A stretch of DNA of 64,000 nucleotides from Primulina eburnea (GCF_022965805.1 NC_133104.1:28764069-28828068), one strand, 5' to 3'. Shown: positions 11,422 through 24,192, counted from the first letter of the stretch. The notes: generated from the letters alone by a model not told the origin. Made by a program: numbers and translations.

Positions 11422-11640
11422 CGGTGTTTACAAATGAGTTTCAAGATCGAATTACGATTTATTTGTATTAAAATATAATCAAGAACTTTATATATACAGA
11501 TTAAATGAGCATACAGATAAAGTAAAATAAAAACCATAAAAGGTTAAATTATATTAAAATAAAGACTGTTTATTACACTTAGTCAAAAAATTCTCTAACC
11601 AACCGTTGGTTTACAGGACATCTGTTCTAAAAGATTTGCC
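11422..11640 (-). repeat. Relic of the copia LTR family seen at 16753-18819
   Basis: About 210 bp resembling 18605-18830 (for example ACAAATGAGTTTCAA, GTTTATTACACTT, CCAACCGTTGG), in the same minus orientation and clearly diverged by point changes. It includes the LTR start and a few bases of the neighbouring polypurine region. This is a second, older insertion of that family, only about 0.5 kb upstream of SMO2. Confidence 0.8.
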
Positions 11641-12158
11641 ACATGAGGTCATAACTAACATATATTTAGAATTATTTCTCATTAAAAATTAATAATCGTG
11701 ACCATAATAAATTATCTTTTAAATGCTTTATCGTTTATTTAATCTCCATTGTATATTTTATTTTGTCCTTTTTTATTGACAAATATAAATTTCGTAGATC
11801 AAAATAGATAAAAACATATATTTTTGTCACACTCATCTTTCTGATATGCTTTATACCCAATTGGTAAAGAAAGTTTTTCCGATGCCTCTAAGAATATCTG
11901 CCTAACAAATTAATCAAATAACTGTTTGTATATATATAATTAATATTTAAAAGTGTTTCTTGTAAAATAGAAATAGACAAAATTATTTATTATTCAAATA
12001 TATTTTGGTACAACAAATAAATGGAAAAGTAAGTAGTGGGAGGATAAACAGAGAGCAGGCCACGAGCTGAGATTCCCCTGACAGTCTGTCTCGTCCCTCT
12101 GGACACCTATTTTCACTACCAAAATTTTATTACTCGCTTTGCTTCTCTTCCTTTTCCG
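11641..12158 (+). promoter_or_regulatory. Upstream region of SMO2
   Basis: AT-rich sequence between the LTR relic and the SMO2 start codon. The last 100 bases are pyrimidine-rich (TTGCTTCTCTTCCTTTTCCG before the ATG), as in many plant 5' leaders. I cannot assign a definite TATA box or transcription start. The proximal promoter is at most about 0.5 kb before transposon sequence begins. Confidence 0.5.
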
Positions 12159-15100
12159 ATGGCTTCAATCGTCGAGTCTGCTTGGACGGTAACTTCTCGA
12201 TTTTTATTTTTCGATTTTTTGGTTATTATATAGTCAATCGAATTTATTTGATTGATTTTATGTTTTTTCTTGTCTTTAATACAGTTTTTGGTGTTCCTCT
12301 GGTTGTAGGGTTGATGCATTGTTGTTTGCGATTGTTTCGTGATTTTGTTGCTTCTTCTTTTCTTTTTTAGATTTTGGAGTCAAATTTTTTTGGGGAAGAT
12401 TGTGCTAACGAATAGTTCATGTGTTTGGATTGTGGCTGCGTATTGCGAATGACGGATGATTTAGATGTTAATTAGATTTGTACTAATTGTTTTGACGTGT
12501 CACCTTCTTCTTTAATTGATAGAATGATACGTCTACTTGTAATCAAGTGTGTGTCTGCGGGTTGGATTGTGTGTTTGTGACTCTAATGCCATTGAATTCT
12601 AGTTTTCTTCTTGCAAAACTTTGAGGCTTTTTTGGCTATCTTTAGATCTGTTGTTTCCATAACTTGTTAAACTTTTGTTCCAACGAATGGTATGTCTATG
12701 AAGCATTTTATGTCAGCAATAAGAGGGCTATTTGCTGTATTTCATGTTTCCTATAAGACAGAGACACTATCATTTTGCTAAGGACCTTTTGGATTAGTGG
12801 AGGGATGAAGGCATCTTTATTACATAGACTTTGGAGAATATTTGGTTTTTAAATGATTGATGCGAGCCGCTTGATCACATTCCTTGGGTGTTTCTTTCAT
12901 CGTGGACTAATCTTTGGATTGGAAAATGGTGTTTTCTAACTTTACCTTTCATATTTTTTGTGCTAATTATGTTTTCATGAAAAGCATGTTAATTTCCTAT
13001 CTTGCTTATGCTCATTAAAATGCTAGGCAGGGTTCTATATTGGAGGCCTTGTATTGGTAATATTCCATATTTGTTGGTGGTTTGAAATATTGTTCTCATC
13101 TTCTGTGAAGAAAATGGCGAATCATTGTTTTATTATAGAGGTCTAATTTTTTGAATTTTACTTTATGAACATTCTTTGAATATCTATTCGAAAATTTTGT
13201 TACTTCTAGTTCCCTCGATGTAACATGCATCTAATTATTTTGTTGTTGCAGTATCTCATTACTCATTTTAATGACTTTCAACTGGCGTGCCTCGGAAGTT
13301 TCTTTCTACATGAAAGTGTCTTTTTCTTGTCTGGACTTCCATTCATATTTTTTGAAAGAGCTGGATGGCTCAGCAAGTACAAAATTCAGGTTTCACTTTA
13401 CTTACTTTGTATCTTATCATCATAGGCACTGCAGGGTAAATATTGAAAATAATAGACTAAATGTTCATTTTGTTTGTCACATTATTGTATACATATGCTG
13501 CACTCTTTGTTGTTATTCGCCTTTTACTAGTCGCTAATATCTACTACAAAGATCATATTTGTTGCAAGAATTACAAATTTCAACATTTGAATGGAATCTT
13601 CATTCTCACTCTATAAATATACACCGTTGAAAATAACATTGCCGTTTGACATGAAGTAGGAAGGCTCGATAATTTATTTCAATGTTAGTAGATAAGTGAG
13701 TGAGTTAACTTGATATAGATGTTGGTCATGTTTAGTTATTTTGTTAGCCAGTTGAATTTTTATGCAGCTGTTCTTGAGGAGTTCAATTTTTTTGGTACCT
13801 CAAACACTAGTCGGTTTAACCAAATTATTTTTAGTCATTTGTTTAACTTTATTGTCGGATGACTACTTTGTAACTTGTAGATTAAGATAAACATTTAATT
13901 AAGTTTTGATAAATTCAGGTGCTAGTTCTTTAACTGACCATTGGTGGCTTCAATTGTTTCTTGATCTACTTATGGCTGAATGCTAGAGAAACAAAAATTA
14001 TTGTTCACATGTTTGACATTTTTTAAGCGACTTCTCAATTTTTTTCCTAGTTATGTACCTAATCTTGTGTTAAGGATGAAATCTTGAATATCAATTATCA
14101 TGTAAAAGATAGTTGCAATGGCGGTTACTAATCTTTGGAAAAGTGCTTGACCAATGCAAAGATTTTGACTTAAAATGATAATTGAAAATCCATATGCCTT
14201 AGAGTGAATAAGCATGCTAATGTGTGAGACTTAGAGTTCCTTTAAATTATGGCGGCACAAGTATTTTACTGCGGATTGTAACAAGCACGTAAAATTGACT
14301 TGACTCATATGTATCATAATGTTTTTTGGCTTTTCTGTTGCCGCAGACTAAAAATAATACCCCTGCAGCTCAGGAGAAATGTATCACTAAGCTATTGCTG
14401 TATCATTTTTGTGTCAATCTACCTGTTATGATCCTATCCTATCCTGTCTTCAGATTCATGGGGATGCGAAGCTCATTACCACTTCCCTCCTGGTAGATTT
14501 GCGTTCTATATTTCTTAAGATGAAGTTTATGGGGATTGATATTGTATGTGTGTTTTTACTCTTGAAATGTTTTAAATCTCAGGATAAATTTCATTTCTAG
14601 ACGACACCGTTATTTTTGTTTCCTATAATTGCAGATTGTCAGTGTCCTCTTGTTGGTAAGACAATCATAATCATTGAAAGATCTTTATTTCGGAAAATTA
14701 TGTTAATTCTGGAACATATCAAGTTCTTTTCCTTTCGAGAAAAAAAATTATGGGTTTGGCTAGTTCAGAATCAGTTTGCCTCAATATATAAAAAATCACT
14801 ATTATGATTGTAAGTTGTAGTGATGCGTTATGCGGTGTCACTGCAGTGGGTATGCAATCGTGAATTGCATAAAGTGTTTCTTCCTTCAGTTGCAATAAGA
14901 CCTTATCCCGGTGATTTTTAGACTAAAAAAGTGAATTTTCTGCAGGAAAGTTATCTCAACTCAGATATTGTTCTACTTCATCCTAGAGGATTTTGTTTTC
15001 TACTGGGGACACAGGATTTTACATACAAAATGGCTTTACAAGCATGTCCACAGTGTTCATCATGAGTAAGTAAACATCGAGTTCTCATGAAAACCATATA

Positions 15101-16464
15101 TTTGTTTCACCAGTACAATAACATTATTATCATATTCTGTGCAATTATCAATATGATTGATATTACAGATATGCGACCCCATTCGGATTGACTTCTGAAT
15201 ATGCTCACCCGGCTGAGATTTTGTTTCTTGGGTTTGCAACAATTGTTGGTCCTGCCATAACTGGTCCTCATCTGATTACACTCTGGTTATGGATGGTGCT
15301 AAGAGTCCTTGAGACGGTTGAGGCGCATTGTGGGTACCATTTCCCATGGAGTCTCTCTAACTTCTTGCCTTTGTATGGGGGGTCTGTACTTTGTACTCTT
15401 TCATCTTTTGTTGGACTGTTAGATGATTTTTATTAAGTTAATCACCTTTCATCTGAAGTTTCTGCTATGGACTGACAGTGCCGATTTTCATGACTATCAC
15501 CACCGACTACTGTACACTAAGAGCGGCAACTATTCATCAACTTTTGTTTACATGGACTGGTGAGATCTTTAGTACTCTCTTTTCTAACTTGAAGTCTTCA
15601 ACCAAATACATTTCTGAGTCATAATCTGTTTCATCTTTTAGATAATTTAGGAATATTGAATCATCTACCAACACCTTTCGTATCATTAAAAAGTCTTTGC
15701 TGAGTTGTATTTAGCAGAATAAAACACATTTCTACCCTACCTCATTTGTAACTTCATTCTTTGAGCTTGAACAACAAAACCGCCTGCAGGGTAGGGTAAC
15801 TCAAGCATTATTTTGCACCAGAGAAGAGATTTTTTACCTGGCTTTCATATTTTGAACCTTGAACTATCTTTTAAGTGAAAGATCTTGTAACCATAATCAC
15901 TTTGTTAAGCATCACCAAGAGGATGATCCAATCTGAATGGTCTGCCTTTTTTCATTCAGTCTGATTTAGGGATTCGAGTGAGCTGTTGAACAATCTTTCT
16001 GAATTTTGACAAGTGTTTAGTTGTTTTTCGTAAACTTCTATGCATTTATTAGCATCAGAGCTGGTGAAAGAATTTTGACAAGTGTTTAGTTGTTTTCCAT
16101 AAACTTCTATGCATTTATTAGCATCAGAGCTGGAGACGAATTGCAGGTAACCTAATTGATGCCTCAGAGGTACCCTAGACACAGTCCCGGATCTAGAATC
16201 TTAGATAATGTATGAATTCACCTTGATTAACACAGTAGAGATGGTGTTTGCGATCCAGGCCAAACATGATGCCTCAGTGTATTGATTAATTCTAGTGATT
16301 GCTTCATCGCTTGGTGATTGGATGAAACAATTTGATTGGTGTGAAACAACAGTGCTGGTTCTCATTGTAGTGTTTTTTCCAGGATATTCGGTACCGACAA
16401 AGGTTACAGAAAACTAAAGGCTCTTAAGAGTGACAGAGAGGAGGCTGACCTAAAGGAAACATAA
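12159..16464 (+). CDS. SMO2: Sterol 4-alpha-methyl oxidase 2 (methylsterol monooxygenase), 7 exons
   Basis: Di-iron membrane enzyme of the endoplasmic reticulum that oxidises the 4-alpha-methyl group of phytosterol precursors (lophenol types), using O2 and electrons from cytochrome b5. Coding exons: 12159-12188, 13252-13389, 14347-14492, 14946-15065, 15169-15381, 15479-15559, 16383-16464, all with GT/AG borders and matching phases. Together they give 810 nt, or 269 residues, close to Arabidopsis SMO2 (about 260). All three His clusters of the fatty-acid hydroxylase superfamily are present: GHRILH and HSVHHEY in exon 4, DFHDYHH in exon 6. The N terminus (MASIVESAWT, THFNDFQLACLGSFFLH) matches SMO2 rather than SMO1 as I recall them. 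No stop or frameshift was found, so the gene looks functional. Transposons lie about 520 bp upstream and 290 bp downstream. Confidence 0.97.
16001..16138 (+). repeat. Tandem duplication of 69 bp inside SMO2 intron 6
   Basis: Two copies, starting at GAATTTTGACAAGTG at 16001 and 16070, differing at a few positions. It lies well inside the 823-nt intron and should not affect splicing. Confidence 0.85.
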
Positions 16465-16752
16465 ACATGACCAGAAGACCTCGATTGTTAGGTGTAAAAG
16501 GTCGGTTCGGGGGGTTGAAACACATCATCTGATAAGTCGAATTTTGTTCGTCAGCATCTCGCGTGCAATTGCATTTTGTGCCCAATTGCAGTTTACAATT
16601 TACGTCTCTGTATCGTGGAATCAATTCTTGGTTTGTAATGAACTGTGTGTCCCCTCTATAACGGCATGAATGAAATTCCACCTTCATACAGTTTCTGTTG
16701 CTCTCGGTATGAAATTAACCAGTTTGGAGATATTATTATTTTAGTTCATATA
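16465..16752 (+). other. SMO2 3' flank / 3' UTR up to the copia insertion
   Basis: Sequence after the SMO2 stop that does not resemble the neighbouring repeats. The 3' end of the mRNA probably lies here, but no strong poly(A) signal is obvious. The copia LTR begins at 16753, so polyadenylation may use LTR sequence. Confidence 0.5.
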
Positions 16753-18819
16753 TGTGCTGGATCTCGGTTTTCTAGTGCCCAAAACATAGCGGAAGTTTAA
16801 AAATTTTTATTTTATTTTGACTATCAAAATATATTTGTTTGAGCACTTGTATGATTTTATGAATAAACATTTATAAGGCGTTAGAATTTTACCTTTGGTG
16901 AACAGATTCACTTGGCTCCAACTAATCCGATATAGGCGGATATAGCTCTTGATGAATTCTCTACTAACTTTCTTCAAGAACTTTTTTTTCAATCCTTCTA
17001 ATTAGGTCCACGACTAGATCGTTTGTTCCTCTTCCAAATTACACTAGAAAATTTAGAAGAAGTTTTGCGTTGGAGATCAAATATCAGAGGCGGCTCAACC
17101 TTAGAATTTCTTCAAGGTGGCCGAAAATATTTAGGAGAGGAGAGTCTTTTTCGAAAATTGTGACTTGTGGAGGCTAGGGTTATGGCTTGATCACTTCTAT
17201 TTATAATTAAGCCAAAACTTAATACACATAATTAATATTAATGGGCTTGATTAATTAATTAGGCTAGTCCAACTAATTTAATTAATTAATCAAAGTCCAT
17301 AAAGAACTTTAATTATTTAGTAAGTTGGACTTGTACTCCTACAAGCCTATTAAACATACTTCCCACTATATTTAATTTAATATTTAATAAACTCAACTTT
17401 TGAGCTTAATAAATTAAATTCATTATAAATTCAACATTTGAATTTAATATTTAAATTATAAATTCAACTCCTTGAATTTTATCACTTCCAAAATTTAATA
17501 TTTAATAATCTCAACTTTTGAGTTTAATAAATTAAATTCTCAAATTTTATAAATTAAATTCTTTGAATTTATTCTCTCCAAATTTCATAAATTCAACTTC
17601 TTGAATTTACTATCTCATAAATTCAACTCATTGATTTTATTTTCTCAAAATTTAATTATCATAAATTCAACTATTTGAATTTACTATATCATAATATAAA
17701 TTCAACTCCTTGAATTTTTTCTCTCCACGAGAACAAATGATCCAAGACTTGTGTGACCCTCAATGCTTCAGGGTACAGCTAGCCGTGGGTTCACAACTCT
17801 TTGTGATTCAGGACATAATTTTTTATTCGGGCTTACCCTTACTTGTCTCATTCTATGTATCAACAATTGATCACAAGAATGTCAGAAATCATATTTCTGA
17901 TTAAACTATCGAACCATGGTAAGAGCGTCTAGTAGCATCGCCCCATGATTCCTTAGGTATCACTGATAGTACCTGCAAGAACCAGTCGATTATGATTAGC
18001 ATACAGTATGGTCCCTTCATCTCATATATCACGATCGAATCTGCAACCATTGGTTCATCGATGATTGCATATTAATTCGATAACTATGTGATAACTATAA
18101 TAGTGGCATCGCGTGTACTATTGAAGAACTCATTCTCCAACGTACATCTCATACTCTGGCCAGAGATTCCATGCACTATTATTACATCAGATCACATAGG
18201 ATATCCACATCCGTAGGTGAGCGGTGAATCCCTGACTACAATGCACTGGATCCTATATGTGTCGCAACTATACCCAACCTCGCTACGTGATGACTCTCCT
18301 GGAGTCGGTAAATGAGTCAAAGCACAACATTAGCATATAGAGCCTCAGTGTTATCCCAGGGTCATAAGGACTAATGGTGTACAATCATAACCACAGACTT
18401 ATCCTCTCGATGAATGATAACCACTTGAAAAGTCCGAGGGAGGGTTGTTCGGTATAATCATCACATGACTACCCATCTGCATGTTTGGACATCTCTATGC
18501 CCTTACCAAGAAACGCAGTACACAACATCATAGATGTTAGTCTCTAACTCAAGCGACCTTTATCCCTTTTTTAGGCAGCTGAATCGACTAGAAACGAATT
18601 AGAATATGCAGTGTTTACAAATGAGTTTCAACATCGAATTACGATTAATTTGTATTAAAGCATAATCAAGGACTTTATCTATGTTGTTTGCATGTGTATA
18701 CAAATAAAGTATAACGAAACCATTAAAAAATAAATTATATTTAAATAAAGATTGTTTATTACACTTGAGTAGATAAATTCCCTAGCCAACCGTTGGCTTG
18801 CAGGGCATCTACTCTAACA
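16753..18819 (-). repeat. 3' LTR of the copia element (2067 bp)
   Basis: On the minus strand it begins TGTTAGAGTAGATGCCC at 18819, right after the polypurine tract, and ends CCAGCACA at 16753. A TATA box (TATAAATAG, minus strand, 17205-17197) places transcription start near 17170, so U3 is about 1.6 kb. U3 holds an AT-rich palindrome array (about 17380-17720). A diverged relic of this LTR lies at 11422-11640. Confidence 0.88.
17380..17720. repeat. AT-rich palindrome array in copia U3
   Basis: At least six spaced copies of AAATTCAA, a 3-5 base loop, then TTGAATTT (for example at 17427, 17459 and 17698), mixed with variants in which both arms change together (CTCAA with TTGAG at about 17509). 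Each unit is a short hairpin. This is a direct observation; the function is unknown. Confidence 0.75.
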
Positions 18820-18838
18820 ATCTTCCACTTGCCCTAAA
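18820..18838 (-). other. Polypurine tract of the copia element
   Basis: On the minus strand TTTAGGGCAAGTGGAAGAT directly precedes the LTR start TGTTAGAG at 18819. It is the plus-strand primer and fixes the LTR border. Confidence 0.85.
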
Positions 18839-18905
18839 GCCAACTACCCATAAACTTTAATCCTATTGCTTTGCGATGCTACTCAAACAATGGTCCTGGC
18901 AAGGG

Positions 18906-20786
18906 TTATGTAAGTGGATCGGCAACATTATCTGCAGAGGAGACTCTTTCAACTGATATATCTCTTCTTTCCACAATCTCCCGGATGATGTGGAACTTTC
19001 TCAGTATATGTTTGGATCTTTGATAAGACATTGGTTCCTTTGCTTGCGCAACGGCACCAGTGTTGTCGCAGTACACCGGGACTGGAGCAACTCCATTAGG
19101 AATGACGCCCAACTTTTGGACAAAAATTTCTCATCCAAACTGCCTCTTTGGCTGCAGCTGATGCAACAACATATTCAGCTTCAGTGGTGGAATCCGCAAT
19201 GGTGTCTTGCTTGGAACTTTTCCAAGAGACAGCCGTACCATTAAGCATGAATACAAAACCAGAGGTCGATTTTGAATCATCTACATCACATTAGAAGCTA
19301 GAATCAGTGTAGCCTTCCAATTTTAATTCTCCACCCCCATAGACCATGAACAAGTTCTTAGTCCTTCTCAAGTACTTAAGAATGTCTTTCACGGCCTTCC
19401 AATGCATTGGAACATGGTTTGCCTGATATCTGCTTGTAACACTCAAAACATAAGTAACATCAGGACGAGTCGATATCATACCATACATGATATTACCAAT
19501 AGCTGACGCATACGGAATACGTGTCATCATCTCTATCTCTTAATCAGTTTTGGGACACATAGCCTTAGATAGAGTAATACGATGACACATTGGTAAGTAT
19601 CCTCTCTTGGACTCTTCCATAGAAAATCGTTTCATAATGGTATCGATATAAATGGCTTGGGTGAGTCCGAGCATCCTCTTCGATCTATCTCTATAGATTT
19701 GTATTCTCAATACGTAGGATGCTTCACCCATGTCTTTCATGGAGAATTTACTGGCTAACCATACTTTAGTTGATTGTAGTAATCTTACATTATTTCCAAT
19801 GAGCAGGATATCATCAACATAAAGTACTAGGAATGTCACTGCACGCTCACTAAACTTTTTTGTACACACATGGTTCCACAGGATTCTTAGCAAAACCAAA
19901 CTCGTTGATAGTGCTATCAAATCTGAGGTTCCAACTCCTTGATGCCAGCTTGAGACCATATATTGATTTTTGAAGTTTGAATACATTATGCTCACTTCCT
20001 ATTGATGTATATCCCTCAGGTTGACACATATAAATTTCTTCTTTGATGTCTCCATTGAGGAATGCAGTCTTTACATCCATTTGTCATATCTCATAGTCAT
20101 ACCATGCTGCTATGGCTAGTAGTATTCTAATAGACTTGAACATCGCAACTAGTGAAAAAGTTTCCTCATAGTCAATTTCTTGCCTTTGAGTATAACCTTT
20201 TGCAACCAGTCTTGCTTTGAAGGTCACTACCTTCTCATTCCCCCCAAGCTTTCTTTTGTAGATCCATTTGCATCCTATGAGAACGATTCCTTCAGGAGGA
20301 TCCACTAATGTCCAGACCTGGTTGGAATATATAGAGTCCATTTCTGACTGCATGGCTTCAAGCCATTTGGTTGAATCAGTATCAAATATTGTTTCTTTGA
20401 AATTTATTGGATCACATCCAACAGAGACTCATCATGGCCTTGTTCCTGAATAAGCGTATATCTTGCAGGTGGTCTAATAATCCTATCAGACCTTCTAGGA
20501 GCTTGTACTTCAACTACTGGTTGTTGGGAAATGGGTTCAACTTCTATAGTTGAGGGAGTATGTTGAATTTTTCCAAGTTCTATCATCTTGTTTTTCTATC
20601 CGATAGAAATTCTTTTTCCAAAAAGATGGCATTTCTTGAAATAAACACTTTTGCTTCATTGGGATGATAGAAATAATATTCAACAAAATTCTTTGGATAT
20701 CCTACAAAGTAGCACAAAGTGTATCTACTATCCAATTTGTCTCCCACTGTCTGCTTCAAGTAAGGAAAATATCTCCATATTCTCAT
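18906..20786 (-). pseudogene. copia pol remnant: integrase tail, RT, RNase H
   Basis: Minus-strand fragments in several frames. The integrase C-terminal part is at 20786-20583 (CYFVGYPK), then a linker rich in acidic and Pro residues (20586-20404). Reverse transcriptase follows (20353-19540) with GCKWIYKRK, ARLVAKGYTQ, MDVKTAFLNGD, KSIYGLK and catalytic YVDDILLIG. RNase H comes last (19530-18906) with RPDVTYVLSV, CDNTGAVAQAKEP and RSKHILRKFH. Frame changes between the pieces (near 20080, 19850 and 19535) and stops show decay. The lineage within Ty1/copia is not resolved. Confidence 0.9.
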
Positions 20787-20809
20787 GTAAGAATATTTGG
20801 GAGTTTTTC

Positions 20810-23787
20810 TGTAGAACCCGTAAATCAGACTACGTATAAGCCATGCATAATTAATATTATTTAAATTAAAATGATTTTATGCATGAGGATTTAAATTCTT
20901 CTATTTAAATTTAATTGTTTTATGCAGTAGTTTAATTATTACCTTTTCAGTTAATTAAGTAAGGCCGGACTGTAGTTGGAGTTTTGAGATAAAATTTAAT
21001 ATTAGGAAAACATTCCTATAATTTATTTTAGATAAATAATAAGTTAAATTAATGTAAAAGAATGTTTAAGGAATTATTTAATTAATTTAAAGATTTAGCC
21101 ATACATGCAAGATAATGTTATTCTTAAATAAATTTATTAATTCACTAAAATATTTAATAAAAAAGTAGATAAAAATCTAAAGATTTAAAATACATTATTT
21201 AAGCAATATTTTCCCTCCCATTATCCGATAATTTTCGGCCATTTCATTTTTGTAGGATTTAAATTTTGTCAACTTACAATTTTGGGTATCTTTTTTTATC
21301 CCTTCTTGGCATAGATAATTCTTTCAACTTTAAATCTACAATAATTATTAATTAAGAAATTTCTCCCTTGCTCTAGACTTAGATCTCGACCAAGTGCACC
21401 CCTTAATCATCCCTCAAAATCTTTTGATACCATAGTCATTCTTTATCTCACAAACTAGAAAGATAGCAAGATTATTTTCTTCTTTATCTTGCAAAATTTC
21501 CCCTCATTCCTAGCCATTCTCTTTCTCTCCAATTTTCGAAAATTCAGAGCACATTCAGAGAGAAGAAAATCGAGAGAAACTTCAGTAGAAAGTCGAGAGA
21601 AACTAGAGAAAAATAAGAGAGAAAAAGTGAGAAAGCGAAGCACTCCGTCTCCTCCGCGCCGCGTAGTCGTTTCGTTTGTTTTTCTTTCAAACCAAACCAA
21701 GGCATCTTTATATTTTCTTTCACTAATCAGTCAAGTCATATAGGTATTTTTATTCATCACATGTACATGATTTAAATGCAAGAAAACCGAAATTTATGCC
21801 AACACCATTTTCGAAAACCTGCACAGAAATATTTCGGCTCCCTCATGCACTTCACGGTTTGTTGTTTTTGTTGATTTATAGGTTGGTTCGATCCCTAGGC
21901 TCCCAAGGCTTCTTATGGTCATGTCCTAGGGTATGTTAGGGTCAAGTTTGATCAAGGGTTAAAGTCCAAAACCGCGAGTTAGATTCTTCAATCCGCAAGC
22001 ATGAAACAAGCACCATTTTCGCAACACTTTTGCTGTTAATGGCTTGCGTGGGTTAGTGCTCAAGTCATGGCTAGCCAAGGGCCGGTACCCATGGCTGTAA
22101 CCCTTCCGTAGCAAGCATGGGACGTGGTGAAGTCGGCCTTAAGTGGCTTGAGCCACGTCCCAAGTCGTTTGGAGAGTAACAACGTGAGTCCCATTCGGTT
22201 TCTGTTTTCTGCTTCTTCGCGTGTGTGAGTTGGTTTTTGGTTTTGTGGTGTGGTGTGGATCTTGGTTGGCTTTTTAGCCCTTAGCCACGGTTCATACCAT
22301 ACCTCTTGATGTCTAGATTATGTCATGGTTAATTAAATGGCCATTGGAATGGTCCTTGACAGCAAGAACAAGCGAGACACCCCACGCGTGAATATGCGTT
22401 ATCAGGTGGGAGCTTCGAGTTGTTGCTGGTGTTGTTTGAATTGTGGCTGGCCTAGGGCCCTTAGCCATGGTTCAAACCACACCCTAGGATGTTGGGAAGA
22501 GGCCGCTCTGGTCGGTGGTTCAAGCACCAATGGACATTAGCCTGGCAAACGACGCATGCAAGCAAAAGCGCTGCTGCTGTATTTTTTTACAGCAAGTTGG
22601 TGCTTCGGTTCAGAGGCTCGTTTGAGTTCTTGGTTAGCTTTTAGCCTATGGTCTCGGACTGGAGAGTACCTCATCGAGTTAGGAAGGTCATGTTTTTGGC
22701 CGTTCGTGATTCGGTTAAGTTTAGAGGTCGCACGAGAATTTACGGTGCACTGTGCCAAAGTGACTCTCGAAATAGCGTTTCATGTTTTGGCCTCCATCCA
22801 CCAAATGATGGGTCGGTGTTGGTTCGGTTTGGCACAGAGTCATGATTAAATACTAAGTCATTTGTTGTAATTGTCTCGTTTTTTTTTTATTCAGTTATGA
22901 TGTTTTGGTCAAGTTAAGTTATTTGCATGTTTCTCATGTTAGATTTAGGTCGCAGCGAGCCTGGGAACGATCCAACCCATTTGGTAAAATAATACAAGAT
23001 ATTTAATTATGTTATTTAATTATATTACGTGCAAAAATATAAAAGTTTATTTTTGAGGTATATACGATATTGCTTGTGGCCACTTCACTTCATGGAGCAG
23101 CTTATCATGAGATTATTACTGCACCTGGTGGTCACTGACCGGTTCATGTTCATGTATTGGTACGGATATCCAGTCCAAGGGCTGTGATGATCTCTACCGC
23201 CGTGTATACTGTGGTTTAGTCTGATCAGACGATTCAGTTCAGTTCAGGGGCCACTTACGTAGAACATATTCTCAACAGAAAATTATTATATGCTATTTCA
23301 TGACAGGGCTCTATCGAGCAACATTTCATTTACGATTTTCAGTTATGCACGTATTTATAATTATTCATGACATGATATTTTCACGTTACGCCAGACTTAT
23401 GATAATTTTTAACTTGCATGCGATTTTACTATATTTACTTGTTATTTACGATATATGCACGCTGAGTCTTTATACTCATTAGACTTGATTGTTGTAGATA
23501 CTGATGAGGTCGGGAACGAGGGCGGGGACCAGTGAGCCATCTTGGGTCAGCAGTATTAGGAACCCATGGACCTCAATTTCAGCACTTACATTTTTATTTC
23601 AAACTCATATTTTATTTTGTTGAATTATTTTACGTTGTTACTTTGAAACAAACATTTACTTCCGCTGCTACTATAAAAGTTGAATATTTTTTTATCAGTT
23701 TATTTATGAATGAGACATTTTATTTACTTAAAGAGAAAATTTAAAATTTTTCCGTAAATTTTGAAATACGAATTTCGGGCCTCTACA
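20810..23787 (+). repeat. LTR of gypsy family C (2978 bp), 5' copy
   Basis: Begins TGTAGAACCCG, ends GGGCCTCTACA, and is followed by a tRNA-iMet-type primer-binding site. Its start is homologous to 63663-64000, the 3' LTR start of element C, so the families are the same. It interrupts the copia pol. It contains degenerate internal repeats of a GGCCCTTAGCCATGGTTCA type (near 22270 and 22440) and a purine-rich stretch at 21550-21640. I see no credible gene in it. Confidence 0.85.
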
Positions 23788-23789
23788 GC

Positions 23790-23801
23790 TGGTATCAGAG
23801 C
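23790..23801 (+). other. Primer-binding site after the family C LTR
   Basis: TGGTATCAGAGC, complementary to initiator methionine tRNA, two bases after the LTR end. It is shared by the gypsy LTR on its left and the TRIM-like internal region on its right. Confidence 0.9.
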
Positions 23802-24192
23802 CGGTCACCGGCATGGAACATCGAGAAATAAGTGATATGCGGAGCAAAGTGCTACGTGCATGGGAGCCACCTCTTGAACCTGCGGGGCAAAGTGCTACAT
23901 GATGAGAGCAACCTCTTGAACCTGTAGTAGTCACCTCTAGATTCTCGGTGCTGGTGGATCGAGGGATCAAGCCGCGACGAGGACGTAGCGTTCTGAAGGA
24001 GGGGTGATTGTGATATCCTTGTCCCACATCTTAAAAATGAAAGATTTAAAATGAGTTTATAAAAGCTTACAATGGACTTCTATAGCAACTTGGGTTAATC
24101 ATTTTCGTAAAGTGAGGACGAATACGAAGTAGTTGCTATAGGGGCTCATTGTGCAGTCACGCAGGCTGCGTGCCCGGGCTCGGGGCGTGACA
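23802..24192 (+). mobile_element. TRIM-like non-autonomous internal region plus short LTR
   Basis: About 200 bp of non-coding internal sequence with a 43-bp direct repeat (GCAAAGTGCTAC units near 23843 and 23886) ends in a purine stretch GAAGGAGGGGTGAT. A TG...CA unit of 184 bp (24009-24192; starts TGTGATATCC, ends GGGCGTGACA) follows, which looks like a short LTR. The size and absence of genes suggest a TRIM. The expected short 5' LTR is missing; the large family C LTR stands in its place. Flanks of the short LTR (GTGAT and AAAAT) do not match. Confidence 0.55.

Larger units (their letters stand above)
16753..20809 (-). mobile_element. Ty1/copia element, 3' half only (minus strand)
   Basis: On the minus strand it reads integrase end, reverse transcriptase, RNase H, polypurine tract, 3' LTR. 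It is cut at 20810 by a gypsy LTR, so the integrase core, protease, gag and 5' LTR are not in the window. The order integrase before reverse transcriptase and motifs such as YVDDILLIG identify Ty1/copia. The flank beside the 3' LTR is ATATA (16748-16752); the matching duplication would lie at the missing end. Confidence 0.93.

Noticed and set aside
22337..22849. Several 60-97 residue frames in the family C LTR
   Set aside because: Mutually overlapping on both strands, no motifs, inside an LTR.
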